Assembly (NCBI GenBank): GCA_020049615.1
Contig: JAIFKN010000120.1
Span: 1-27,165, forward strand
Reading direction: 5' to 3'
DNA: 27,165 bases
Origin: a bacterium
Lineage (GTDB): Bacteria > Planctomycetota > UBA11346
Below are positions 6,441-15,500 of the stretch, piece by piece (positions within the stretch are counted from its first letter, which is position 1; each line of letters starts with the position of its first letter). Under the pieces are notes generated by a model. The model had not been told where the DNA came from, did not search any database, and saw nothing but the letters and a program-made list of their open reading frames with translations. The position numbers were made by a program, and so were the translations under genes.

Positions 6441-6473
6441 GCGACGGGATACTGGCGTCGTACGCCCCGTCGC
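6441..6473. terminator. Nested hairpin between convergent genes, likely bidirectional terminator
   Basis: GCGACGG (6441-6447) pairs with CCGTCGC (6467-6473), and inside it GGCGT-CGT-ACGCC (6454-6466) forms a second perfect stem with a 3-base loop. The structure starts one base after the flavoprotein stop codon and lies in the 52-base gap before the convergent secreted-protein gene. It lacks a clear U-tract, so termination is inferred from position and stability. Confidence 0.55.
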
Positions 6474-6491
6474 GGAAGCGCCGAGCCCCTC

Positions 6492-7139
6492 TCATTCCTC
6501 CCTGGTTGCAGTGGCCGTGTGGGTCGGCGCCAGGGTCTTCCAGTCGCCCCCGGTCGACCAGTGGTTGACTTCCAGTCGCCCCTGCGCCAGCCGGTAGGTT
6601 TCCGGTTTGCCCTGGTCGGGGCTGAAGTGGCCGACGTAGACCTTGTGCTTCGCGTCGAAGACCAGGGCGTAGGAGCTGCCTGCGCCGGCTCCGCCGAGGA
6701 CCGTCACGCCGCCTTTCCTGTCGATGGCGATCCGACGCCGCACGCCGTTGTTGTAGAGGAGGTTCCAGGTGCCGACGATGGCCGGCCGCGCCGCCTCGCC
6801 GAGCAGATCGCCGCTCTGCGCCTGCTCGTCCACGTTCGCCACCACGCCGCCCTGCAGGACGGCGTCCAGCTGCGCCTGTATGGCCAAGGCCAGCTTCAGG
6901 TTTCCCGACTTGGTCGCCTTCTCCACTTCCTTCTTCAGATCCGCTGCCAGCCGATCCACGACCTTCTTGGCCGCGGCGTCGTACTTCGTCCGCTCCCGGA
7001 CCACCTCCTGGGTCGCCTTGTCGATCAGCGCCTGGACGGCGCTGGGCACCTGCTCCGCCTCCGCTTCGCCGGCGCCGAGGCCGGGGGAGACCAGCAGCAC
7101 GAGCAGCACGAGCGCAAACGGCTGGAGCGGGTTCAGCAT
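6492..7139 (-). CDS. Secreted protein of unknown function, PVC-type
   Basis: The 215 residues begin with a signal peptide (hydrophobic residues ~8-22, probable cleavage after LGA, 23). Next comes a charged helical region (about 33-95; 'KKEVEKATKSGNLKLALAI'), then a beta-rich domain opening 'IVGTWNLLYNNGVRRRIAID' (about 121-140), with an aromatic-rich end 'LEVNHWSTGGDW'. The arrangement of a helical 'aggregated by units of use' stretch followed by a GTW/NG-type beta domain recurs in exported proteins of Planctomycetota, Verrucomicrobiota and Lentisphaerota, with no assigned function. The frame can be extended to 7196, but the ATG at 7139 places the signal peptide at the N-terminus. No good ribosome site is visible. 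It is convergent with the sulfur operon and lies downstream of the GH116 gene on the same strand (67-base gap). Confidence 0.75.
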   Translation of the reverse strand: MLNPLQPFALVLLVLLVSPGLGAGEAEAEQVPSAVQALIDKATQEVVRERTKYDAAAKKVVDRLAADLKKEVEKATKSGNLKLALAIQAQLDAVLQGGVVANVDEQAQSGDLLGEAARPAIVGTWNLLYNNGVRRRIAIDRKGGVTVLGGAGAGSSYALVFDAKHKVYVGHFSPDQGKPETYRLAQGRLEVNHWSTGGDWKTLAPTHTATATREE

Positions 7140-7206
7140 GGGCGGAGTGTCGCCCGGATGACTGGGCTTCAAGACTGCACCATCCTGGCGGACCACCGCC
7201 GCAGGA

Positions 7207-9711
7207 TCAGCCGCGCACGGTCACCGCCAGCAGGGTGCGGACGGTCGCCGGCGCGGCCAGGGTGATGGCGAGGCCCTCGGCACAGGGCGCGACCACCGCC
7301 GCGGCCGGAGCGCCATCGACCGTGACCGTGACCGAACCGGAGCCGGTCAGGCGCAGACCGCGCAGCTGCAGTGTGCCGTCGGCGACCTCCAGCGCATGCC
7401 ACCAGCCGTCGCTCAAGCGGCGGCGCACGTAGTGGCCCCAGCCGGCGCCGGCCGGATAGCTGAGCAGCAGCCGCTGGTCGTCGCCGGGCAGGCGCGGGAC
7501 GATGGTGTAGATGCCGTCGCGGACCGACAGGCCGGCGGCGCCGGTCAGCACGCCCCAGGCCGACATCGGCCGGTAGTAGTGGCCGCCGAACTCCTGGTGG
7601 TCGAAGGCGAGGCCGGCGCGCTGGTGGCGCTCGTGCATCTGCGCCAGCAGCGCCATGGCGATGGCGTGCTCGCCGGCATAGAGGGCGTGGCTGGCGAAGG
7701 CGAACTCGACCCCGGTCCAGCAGGTGTTGGCCTGGTCGACCCAGCAGTCCTTGTCCACATCGTGCAGGTGGCCGTCGCCCGGCCACTGGCAGTTGCGCAG
7801 GCCCTGCAGCGGCTTGAAGTTCATCGCCCACACCGCACGCAGGCTCTGGCGCACCTTTTCCGGGTCGAGGCCGGTCGGCGTGCCGACCTGGTGCGCGGCC
7901 CAGGCGCCGATCGCCTGGTCGGTGAGGCAGCCCTCGTCGTGGCCGCGCTGCGGATGGCTGCTGAGGCGGAACCAGCGCCCGTTCCAGGTCTCGGACTCGA
8001 TGCGCCGCGGACCGCTGGCGAGGATGCCGGCGCAGCGCCCGGCCCACGCCGTGTCGCCCATCGCCACGGCCGCCTCGCGCGCCAACGCGATCGCCGCCAG
8101 CCACTGCGTCGCCACATAGGGGGCCACACCCCACATCGGGAAATTGTCGTAGCTGCACATCACGCCCTGCATGTCGGGCAGCTGGTCGCCGTCAGCATCG
8201 CGTTCGCGCAGCACATATTCCAGCGCCTTGGCGCAATGCGGCCAGATCTCGGCCAGCCAGGCGCGGTCGCCGGTCCACGCCCACTGGCGCAGGGCCTGGA
8301 AGACGAACTGCCCCGGCAGGTCGACGCGGTGGCCGTTGCCCTCGCGCGGATCGGCGTGGTGGAAGTTCTTGTTGATCGAATGGCAGATGACGCCGTTGGC
8401 GAACTGCAGCCGGGCGTGCGCCCGCCACTGCGCCCGCTCCAGCTCGGGGAACAGCGCTGCGGTCATGATGCTGCCGTAGTAGGCGACGTCGGTGGTGCAC
8501 AGCCCGGCGTAGCTCTTGCCCGGCAGCATGCCCTCGATGACGCCGAACGAGCCGTCCTGGGTCAGCCAGGTGCCGGTGCGCAGGGTGTTCAGCTGATCGG
8601 CGACCAGTCCGGTGAGCCAGGTGGGCAGCGTGCCCTCGGCGAGGCCGCGACGGAAGCGCTGCGTGCGTTCGCGCAGCGCGTCCCCGTGCGCAGCGACGTG
8701 GGCCGCCACCGCGGCGGCATCGGCGAACTGCCGGCAGTAGCCCTGGCCCTCGCGCGCGGCCTGCAGCTCGGCCGAGCCGGCGGCGGCCTCGAGGTAGCCG
8801 AGGTCGCTGCTGTCCTTGACCAGCGCCGCGCGCTCGGGGAAGTGCCAGACCACGGCGAAGCGCTGCTCGGCCGACTGCCCGTCGGCGAGGGTGCAGGCGC
8901 TGGCCAGCGACGACCAGCAGCGCGGCATGGCCCGGCCCTGGTGGTTGCGGCCGGCGGTGTCGTCGAGGTCGGGCAGCCGCGGGCCGCGCAGCGCGATCTC
9001 CCAGTAGGGATGGATGTGCTCCCAGTTGAGGTACCACGAGCAGTCGCCGCCCACCGCGACCAGGCCCATCTCGCCGACCGTCTGGTGGCCGGCCGGCGTG
9101 CGCGCGCAGCCCATCAGCACCGCGGTGTGGTCCTTGCCGCGCACCACCCGGCCGGTGTGGAGGCGCTCCGGCAGGTCGTAGCCGGCGAGGTTCCTGAGGC
9201 TGGCGATGGCGTTGACCGTCACCGTTCGGCCAGGCTTGGCGCGCAGGCGCAGGTCGAGGTAGACGGCGGGGATGCTGCTGGCGGCGACGTCGTGCGGGAT
9301 GAACGGCGACCAGGCATGCAACTCGGCCTCCAGCGGCATGGTGCTGTCGTGGAAGCGCAGGGTGCCGCCCGGGAAGTCGAGCTCGGCGTCGATGCGCTCG
9401 ACCCCGTCGAGCCACGGCATGATGTAGAGGCGCTCGTGGCCGCCGATGCCGGCGGCGCCATGGCGCGGCGGGATCTGCAGCAGGCGCATCTGCGGATGGC
9501 CGTCGCCCTCCTGCCAGCGCAGGACGATGAAGAGGAAGCTGTGCTGATCCCACGGCAGCAGGGGGGCGGTGCCCAGCGGCAGGTTGTTGGCGATGGTCCA
9601 GTCGCCGGTGGTGCCGTCGGCGAAGAGGGTGAAGCAACCGCCGCCGATGCCGCCGAGGGCGACGCCGCTGCGCGGGGTGCTGGAATTGTCGATGCGGGTG
9701 GCGATGGGCAT
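7207..9711 (-). CDS. GH116-family glycoside hydrolase (GBA2-type beta-glucosidase/glucosylceramidase-like)
   Basis: This 834-residue enzyme has an N-terminal beta-sandwich domain ('VALGGIGGGCFTLF') and a C-terminal (alpha/alpha)6 barrel. Conserved GH116 landmarks are 'EG' before 'TTDVAYYGSIMTAALFPELE' (Glu393 aligns with the nucleophile of GBA2-type enzymes), 'DADGDQLPD' with 'SYDNFPMWG' (Asp522 aligns with the acid/base), and 'NTCWTGVEFAFASHALY' (about 662-678). Family members hydrolyse beta-glucosides, beta-xylosides or glucosylceramide; the substrate here is unknown. No signal peptide is visible, so a cytoplasmic enzyme is expected. The ATG at 9711 is the only start near the family N-terminus, and no clear ribosome site precedes it. 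It lies 66 bases downstream of a methyltransferase gene, with a hairpin between them. Residue assignments come from recalled motifs, not an alignment. Confidence 0.85.
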   Translation of the reverse strand: MPIATRIDNSSTPRSGVALGGIGGGCFTLFADGTTGDWTIANNLPLGTAPLLPWDQHSFLFIVLRWQEGDGHPQMRLLQIPPRHGAAGIGGHERLYIMPWLDGVERIDAELDFPGGTLRFHDSTMPLEAELHAWSPFIPHDVAASSIPAVYLDLRLRAKPGRTVTVNAIASLRNLAGYDLPERLHTGRVVRGKDHTAVLMGCARTPAGHQTVGEMGLVAVGGDCSWYLNWEHIHPYWEIALRGPRLPDLDDTAGRNHQGRAMPRCWSSLASACTLADGQSAEQRFAVVWHFPERAALVKDSSDLGYLEAAAGSAELQAAREGQGYCRQFADAAAVAAHVAAHGDALRERTQRFRRGLAEGTLPTWLTGLVADQLNTLRTGTWLTQDGSFGVIEGMLPGKSYAGLCTTDVAYYGSIMTAALFPELERAQWRAHARLQFANGVICHSINKNFHHADPREGNGHRVDLPGQFVFQALRQWAWTGDRAWLAEIWPHCAKALEYVLRERDADGDQLPDMQGVMCSYDNFPMWGVAPYVATQWLAAIALAREAAVAMGDTAWAGRCAGILASGPRRIESETWNGRWFRLSSHPQRGHDEGCLTDQAIGAWAAHQVGTPTGLDPEKVRQSLRAVWAMNFKPLQGLRNCQWPGDGHLHDVDKDCWVDQANTCWTGVEFAFASHALYAGEHAIAMALLAQMHERHQRAGLAFDHQEFGGHYYRPMSAWGVLTGAAGLSVRDGIYTIVPRLPGDDQRLLLSYPAGAGWGHYVRRRLSDGWWHALEVADGTLQLRGLRLTGSGSVTVTVDGAPAAAVVAPCAEGLAITLAAPATVRTLLAVTVRG

Positions 9712-9754
9712 GGCGGCGATGGTGGCGCGCGCCTGCAGCCTGCCAAGACGGGAT

Positions 9755-9772
9755 GATCGAACGGTTTCGATC
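9755..9772. terminator. Short perfect hairpin after the methyltransferase gene
   Basis: GATCGAA and TTCGATC form a perfect 7-bp stem around the 4-base loop CGGT, starting 5 bases after the methyltransferase stop (minus strand) and ending about 43 bases before the GH116 start. There is no U-tract. It may be a weak terminator, an mRNA 3'-end stabiliser, or a protein-binding dyad. Confidence 0.35.
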
Positions 9773-9777
9773 GCCGC

Positions 9778-10383
9778 TCAGGCGGAGCGGCGCGCCACCG
9801 CCAGGAAGATGGGGTACTCCCGGCCGAGGGGTGGTTTGCGCATCACATGGACCCGTTCGTGCGACAGGGGTTCGAGCCCTGCCGCCTGCATCCGGGCCAG
9901 GAAGGCCGCAGGGTCGAAGCCGAGGTGCGGGACCGGCTCGCCGTGGAAGCTGCCGTCCTCGCTCTCGAGGTCGGCGATGGCCAGCCAGCCGCCCGGCACC
10001 AGGCAGCCGGCGAGCGAGCGCAGCATCGCCTCGTACGGTCCGATGTGGTGGAAGGCCATGGCGCTGACCGCCACATCGACGCTGCCCCCAGGCAGCGGTT
10101 CGGCGAGCAGGTCGCGGACCTCAGCGGCGATGCCGGGCCGCCCCGCCGCCTTGGCGAGGAAGCGCTCGACCATGCCGGCCGACACGTCGATGCCGAGGAC
10201 CCGGCCGGTGCGCTCCGCCAGCGGCAGGCCGAGCAGGCCGGTGCCGCAGCCGACATCGAGCAGGCGCTGGCCGGCGGCCAGCGGGACGCGCGCGGCGATG
10301 GCGGCGACGAGGGCGGCAGCCATCGCCTGGCGGCGCGGCTCCTCGTCCCAGGTGGCGGCCTTGGCGTCGAAGGTGCTGACCAT
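9778..10383 (-). CDS. Class I SAM-dependent methyltransferase
   Basis: This 201-residue cytoplasmic enzyme has a Rossmann-type SAM-binding fold. Motif I is LLDVGCGTG (41-49), the acidic residue ending strand 2 is Asp66 ('VLGIDVS'), and 'VAVSAMAFHHIG' matches motif IV of UbiE/BioC-like small-molecule methyltransferases. 'LVPGGWLAIADLESEDGSFH' follows as the post-IV strand. The N-terminal 'FDAKAATWDEEPRR' is common in this subgroup. The substrate cannot be inferred. It is transcribed divergently from an AraC-type regulator gene 74 bases away, which could control it, and it lies upstream of the GH116 gene. Confidence 0.92.
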   Translation of the reverse strand: MVSTFDAKAATWDEEPRRQAMAAALVAAIAARVPLAAGQRLLDVGCGTGLLGLPLAERTGRVLGIDVSAGMVERFLAKAAGRPGIAAEVRDLLAEPLPGGSVDVAVSAMAFHHIGPYEAMLRSLAGCLVPGGWLAIADLESEDGSFHGEPVPHLGFDPAAFLARMQAAGLEPLSHERVHVMRKPPLGREYPIFLAVARRSA

Positions 10384-10447
10384 GCGGGGGCATGATGGGT
10401 GCGGGCCGCCTGGGCCAAGCCCCGTGCCTTCGCTGCCGCTGGGCGTA

Positions 10448-10468
10448 GGCTCGGGCGATGGCCGAGCC
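10448..10468 (+). promoter_or_regulatory. Hairpin enclosing the AraC-regulator start codon
   Basis: GGCTCGG (10448-10454) and CCGAGCC (10462-10468) are perfect 7-base complements, with the ATG (10458-10460) inside the 7-base loop. In the mRNA the stem would sequester the region just upstream of the start, which could limit translation. As DNA it could equally be an operator. In sequence this GC-rich, chance pairing is possible. Confidence 0.3.
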
Positions 10469-11276
10469 CGCCCCGCTGAAGGTCTGGTATCCCGCCGACC
10501 GCCTGCACGGCTCCGAGCTGACGGTGCGCGGCCTCGCCTGCCGCGAGGAGATGGGGGCGGGCATCGTCGACCGGCCGCGCGGCACCGGCGACTGGCTGTT
10601 CATGGTCTTCCACGGCGAGGTCGAGATGCGGGCGGCGGGCGCAGTACGCCAGCTCCCCGGTCCGGTGCTGATGGCCTGGGCGCCCGAACAGGGCCACTGG
10701 TACGGCTGGCGCGGCTCGCGCTGGCTACATTCCTGGGTCCATGCCCGCGGTGCCGGGCTCGATGCCCTGGCCGGCGCCGTGGGTCTGCCGCGCGGCGTGC
10801 CGATCGCGGGCTTCGATCCGCGGCTGCTCGAGACCTGCGTCGCCGGGTTGCATCGCGAGCTGGCGCGCCCCGATCCCGATCCGCGCCTCGCCCTGCTCCA
10901 CCTCGAGGTGCTGGCGCGCGAGGCGGTGCGCGCCGCCGCCTGCGCACCAGCCAGCGCGCCGGCGCCGTGGCCGGAGATCCGCCGCTTCATCGACGAGCAT
11001 CACGCCCAGCGCCTGACCCTCACCGGCCTCTCGCGCCGCTTCGGCCTCTCGGCGCAGCATCTCTGCGAGGGCTTCCACCGCTGGTTCGGCGTCCCGCCGA
11101 TCGAGTATCTCATCCGCCTGCGCCTCGACCGCGCCCGCGTCCTGCTCAGCGACCGCAACCGCACCGTCGCCCAGGTCGCCGCCGAGGTCGGCTGGCACGA
11201 CGCGCCGCACTTCACCCGGCTGTTCCGCCGCCGCTGCGGCGTCCCGCCGGGCTCGCTGCGGCGTCCGGCGCGCTAG
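10458..11276 (+). CDS. AraC-family transcriptional regulator
   Basis: This 272-residue protein has an N-terminal cupin-like sensing half (about residues 10-100; 'GDWLFMVFHGEVEMR' and 'GPVLMAWAPEQGHWYGW' form the typical beta-barrel with a His-Trp-rich stretch). A C-terminal double helix-turn-helix DNA-binding domain follows (174-268). The second HTH contains 'TVAQVAAEVGWHDAPHFTRLFRRRCGVPPGSLR', the AraC signature ending. The ligand is unknown. It diverges from the methyltransferase gene with a 74-base spacer, a common arrangement for a regulator and its target. Its last 65 bases overlap the 3' end of the convergent MFS exporter gene. The ATG is embedded in a hairpin. Confidence 0.93.
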   Translation: MAEPAPLKVWYPADRLHGSELTVRGLACREEMGAGIVDRPRGTGDWLFMVFHGEVEMRAAGAVRQLPGPVLMAWAPEQGHWYGWRGSRWLHSWVHARGAGLDALAGAVGLPRGVPIAGFDPRLLETCVAGLHRELARPDPDPRLALLHLEVLAREAVRAAACAPASAPAPWPEIRRFIDEHHAQRLTLTGLSRRFGLSAQHLCEGFHRWFGVPPIEYLIRLRLDRARVLLSDRNRTVAQVAAEVGWHDAPHFTRLFRRRCGVPPGSLRRPAR

Positions 11277-12507
11277 GGCCGCTGGCGATCCGTCCCAGCC
11301 GGCGCAGATCCGGGACCAGCCAGGCGGTGGCGCCGGTGATCGCGATGGTCATCGAGCCGCCGAGGATGACCGACGGGACCAGACCGAGCAGCCTGGCCGC
11401 GATCCCGGATTCCAGTGCGCCAATCTCGTTGGACGAGCCGATGAAGATGGCATTGACCGAGGTGACCCGCCCGAGCAGGTACGGCGGCGTGAGCACCTGC
11501 AGCAGGGTCTGCCGCACCACCACACTGATCTGGTCGGCCGCCCCGCTGAGCGCGAGCAGCAGCAGCGACAGCCACAGGACGGTGCTGAGGGCGAAGCCGA
11601 TCATGCACAGGCCGAACACGACCACCGCCAGCAGCATGGTCCGGCCGGCCCGCGCGAAGGGCGGACGCCAGGCGAGGAGGGCGGCGGTGCAGGCCGCCCC
11701 GACCGCCGGCGCGGCGCGCAGGGCGCCGAGCCCCTCCGGGCCGACCTGCAGCACGTCCTTGGCGAAGGCCGGCAGCATCGCCACTGCGCCACCGAAAAGC
11801 ACGGCGAACATGTCGAGCACGGAGGCGCCGAGCAGGACGCGCTGGCCGAGCAGGAAGCGCACGCCTTCGCCGATCCCACCCGGCCCGCCGGATGGACGCG
11901 GCGCGGCTCCGGGGCGCTGGCGGCCGATGCCGGCCAGGGCGGCGGCGGCCACCAGGATGAGGCCGGCGTCGCAGAGGTAGGCGGTCGCCGCGCCGCCGAG
12001 GGCGTAGAGCGCGCCGCCCAGGGCCGGCCCGGCGCCCAGCGCGACCTGGAACAGGCCGGTGCGCCAGCGCGCCACGCGCTCGGCCAGTTCGCGCGGGGCG
12101 ACCTCGCTGCTGAGCGCGGTGCGCGCCGGCATCAGCACCGCCCGGGCCAGGCCGCCGAGGGCGACCGCAGCGATGATCAGCGGCATCTGGCCGGGCAGCC
12201 CCGGCAGCAGCGCGACCGTCGCCAGGCCGAGGGCGCAGAGCAGGTGCGCAGCCAGCGCCCAGCGCATGACGCCGACGCGCTCGCGCCGGTCGGCCAGCGC
12301 GCCGGCCGGGAGGATGCAGGCGAGGAAGGGGATGAGCTCGGCGACGCCGATCAGGCCGAGGGCGAGCACGCTGCCGGTGAGGTCGTAGATCTGCCACGCC
12401 ACCACGGTGGAGCGGATCTGGATCGCCAGGGTGGCCGCCACCAGGCTGACGGCGAACCAGCGGAAGCCAGGATGGGCGAAGGGCGAGGTGGTGCCGTCTC
12501 CGGGCAT
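11212..12507 (-). CDS. MFS transporter, EntS/MFS_3-type exporter
   Basis: This 431-residue inner-membrane protein has about 12 hydrophobic segments. The TM2-3 loop 'GALADRRERVGVMRW' is the MFS motif A region, and 'SVNAIFIGSSNEIGALESGIAARLLG' in the C-terminal half is characteristic of the MFS_3 (EntS-like) subgroup, many of which export siderophores or drugs. The substrate here is unknown. It starts 30 bases after the sbcC stop on the same strand, so read-through from the repair operon is possible. The final ~22 codons ('SAPDAAASPAGRRSGGG') are antisense to the end of the AraC gene and look like a non-conserved extension past the family end at 'LVPDLRRLGR'. Confidence 0.92.
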   Translation of the reverse strand: MPGDGTTSPFAHPGFRWFAVSLVAATLAIQIRSTVVAWQIYDLTGSVLALGLIGVAELIPFLACILPAGALADRRERVGVMRWALAAHLLCALGLATVALLPGLPGQMPLIIAAVALGGLARAVLMPARTALSSEVAPRELAERVARWRTGLFQVALGAGPALGGALYALGGAATAYLCDAGLILVAAAALAGIGRQRPGAAPRPSGGPGGIGEGVRFLLGQRVLLGASVLDMFAVLFGGAVAMLPAFAKDVLQVGPEGLGALRAAPAVGAACTAALLAWRPPFARAGRTMLLAVVVFGLCMIGFALSTVLWLSLLLLALSGAADQISVVVRQTLLQVLTPPYLLGRVTSVNAIFIGSSNEIGALESGIAARLLGLVPSVILGGSMTIAITGATAWLVPDLRRLGRIASGPSAPDAAASPAGRRSGGGTAG

Positions 12508-12537
12508 GGCCGCAGGATGGCGCGCGGGCGCCCCGCG

Positions 12538-15500
12538 TCATCCCGCCGCATCCGGCAGGGTGTAGCGCGTGCCCCGCCCCTTGCCGACGCGCACCACCCG
12601 CGCCGGGCCGAGCTGGGCGACCAGCTGGGCGATGCGGCCGGCGTCCACGCCCAGGCGCTCCTGCAGCTGGCCGCTGCTGGCCGGGCCGAGCTCGGCCAGC
12701 GCCCGCAGCAGGTCGTCGGCGGCGCGTCCGTCCGCCGCCCGGCCGGGCGGCGGTGGCGGCAGCGCGGGCACGGAGTCGACGATGCCGGCGGGACCGACGA
12801 GGCGGAGGCGGCTGACACCGCCGCCGCGGCGCACCACCTCGATGCGGTGGGCGACGCGCTCGTGCAGCGCGCCGACGTGGCTGATGAGCAGGATCTGGGT
12901 GTCCTGGCGCTGCTGCAGGCGCTCGAGCACCGACATCGCCACGCCCAGGGTCTGCTCGTCGAGCGAGCCGAAGCCCTCGTCGATGCACAACGTGCCGACC
13001 CGCAGGCGTCCGCGCTGCAGGTCGGCCAGGGCCAGGGCCAGGGCGAGGCTGACCAGGAAGGTCTCGCCGCCCGACAGCGTGGAGATGGACCGTTCGACCT
13101 CGGCCTGGTCGCCGTCGATGACCAGGATGCCCAGGCTGGCCTGGCCGTCGCCGGCCGACGGCTCGCGGCGCAGGCGGTAGCGCGGCGCGAGATCGGCGAG
13201 GTGGTGGTTGGCCGCGGACAGCAGCTGGTCCAGGGTCAGGGCCTGGGCGCAGCGGTTGAAGCGGCTGCCGGTGGCGCAGCCGATCAGCAGCTTCAACCGC
13301 TCGGCCCGGGCGCGCTGCGCCTGCAGCTCCTCCTGACCGGCCAGCAGGCGCTCGCGCCGTCCGCGCCGTTCGTCGTCCTGGAGCAGCTGCTGGCGCAGGG
13401 CGCCGCCACGATCCTGCAGCCCGGCCAGGCCGGCCTGGGCGGTCTGCACGGCGAGGGCGAGGCCGTCGGTGGGATCGGGTTCCGCGGCCAGGCCCAGGGC
13501 GGTAGCGGCGGCAGCGGCGGCGGCGGCCTGCTCCCGGCCGAGCTGCAGCGCGGTGCGCGCCGAGGCCAGCTCGAGATCGAGGCGGGCGAGATCCTGGCGC
13601 AGGGCGACGAACCCGGCGTCGGGCATCAGGGCGGCGCCCGCCGCCGCCTCGTCGGCCCAGCCGGCCAGGCGCAGCGCGGCGCCCAGCGCAGCCTCGGTCG
13701 CGACCAGATCCCGGGCGGCGGCCTCGCTCCGCCCGGCGGCGGCCTGGGCCGTCGCGACGGCCTGCTGCGCCTGGCCGGCGCGGTCCCGGGCGGTGGCGAG
13801 GGCAGCGCGCGCCGCGGCCAGGGCGGCGGCCGGTTCCGCCGGGACGCCGGCGGCCGGCGGCAGGGCGGTGCCGGCCGGGACCAGCGCGCGCCAGGCGTCA
13901 GCCTGGAGGGCGGCGTCGCGTTCGGCCTGGCGGGCCGCGGTCGCGGCCTGCCGCGCCTGCTCGCTGCGTTGCGGCAGCGCGCGCAGCCAGGCAGCGCGGT
14001 CGGCGGGCGCCGGGTCGCCGCTGCGTCCGAGCAGGGCGTCGAGGGCCTGCCCGGCGATGGCGGCCGCCGCCTGCGCGGCTGCGCCGGCGGTGGCGGCGGC
14101 CAGATCCGCCGCGACAGCCTGCTGCTCGTCGGCCTGCAGCCGGGCCTGGGCACGCTCGACCGCCACCAGCTGCGGCTGCGCCCGGTCCTTGGCCGCCGCC
14201 AGGAGCTGGGCGGCCTCCTGCGCCGCCGCATCGCCTTCGCGGACGCGCCGCAGCCGGCTCGCGATCGCCTCCGCCTCGTCGGCCAGCGCGGCGGGGTCCG
14301 CCTCATCGTGCGGCAGGCCCAGCGCCTCGGCGAGCGGCTGCCAGGCCGCCTGGCGCGCGGCCCTGGCGCGCATGGCCTCGGCCTGGCGCTCGCGGCGCGC
14401 CTGCAGATCGGCTCCGGCCTGGGCGGCTGCCTGCTGGGCCTCGGCGAGCCGGTGTTCGCTCGCGGCGACGGCGCGGCGCAGGTCCTCGAGGGCCAGGCGG
14501 GCGTTGGACAGGAGGTCGGCGTCCGCGTGCGCGGGCTGCGGATGGGCGGTGGAGCCGCACAGGGGGCAGGGGAGCCCGGGTTCGAGCAGATGGCCGAAGG
14601 CGCTGACCCTGGCCAGATCGCCCAGGCGGGCGACCTGCTGCTCCTGGGCCGTCATCGCCTCGCGGGCGAGCCGTTGGGCCTCGGCGGCCTGCGCAGCCTC
14701 CGCCGCCGCGATCCCGGCGGCAGCCTCGGACGCGGCGGCCGCCGCCGCTGCGGCGGCAGGATCGGCGCAGGGCTGGGCCAGCAGCGCGGCAGCGCTGGCA
14801 AGCTGCTGACGCCGCCGTTCCAGCGTCTCCGCGTCCACCCCCGCGCGACTGGCCGCCTGGGCGGTCTGCGCCGTGGCCAGCACGGCTGCGGCGCTGGCCA
14901 CGGCCGCCTGCTCGCGGACCAGGGCGGCCTGGGCATCAGCCAGGAGGCGCGTCGTCCCAGGTATCCGCTGCTGCGCGATCCCGGCCTGCTGCCGCGCCTG
15001 GGCCAACGCCGTCGCCGCCTGGCTCGCGGCGTCGGCCAGCGTCTGCACCGGCTGCCAGTCGTCCGCAGCGATGGCGGCCAGCGCCGCCTGGCGCCCGGCC
15101 TGCTGCAACCGCGCCTCCGCCGCCGCCAGCGCCGCGGCGACCGCGCCTCCGGCCAGCCCGGCCGCCGCCAGCGCCGCCTCGGCCGCGCGCTCGACCGCCT
15201 CGGCCGTGCGCCCGACCGCCAGCGCCGCCTGGCGCAGCTGCTCGCGTCCAGCGCTGGCGGCGGCCAGGGGCACCGCCACGGCCTGCGCCCGCTCCGCCTG
15301 GCGCAGACGCTCGCGCCCGGTGGCGGCGGCGGCATGCGCCGCCTCGGCCGCCTCGGCGTCGCGGGCCCGGCCGGCCGCTGAGCGTTCCGCCTGCTGCCAG
15401 GCGGTCCAGGCCTGCTGCCGCAGCTGCGCCAGCTCCAGCCCGCGCTGGGCGGCGGCGATGAGCGGCGCGGCCTCGGCCAGCTCGGTCTCCAGCCGCGCGC

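Noticed and set aside
7396..9756. 786-codon plus-strand open frame opposite the GH116 gene
   Set aside because: The GH116 motifs and catalytic residues are all on the minus strand; the plus translation is composition-driven.
12244..15381. 1,045-codon plus-strand open frame opposite sbcC
   Set aside because: It is a low-complexity mirror of the SbcC coiled-coil codons. All SbcC motifs are on the minus strand.
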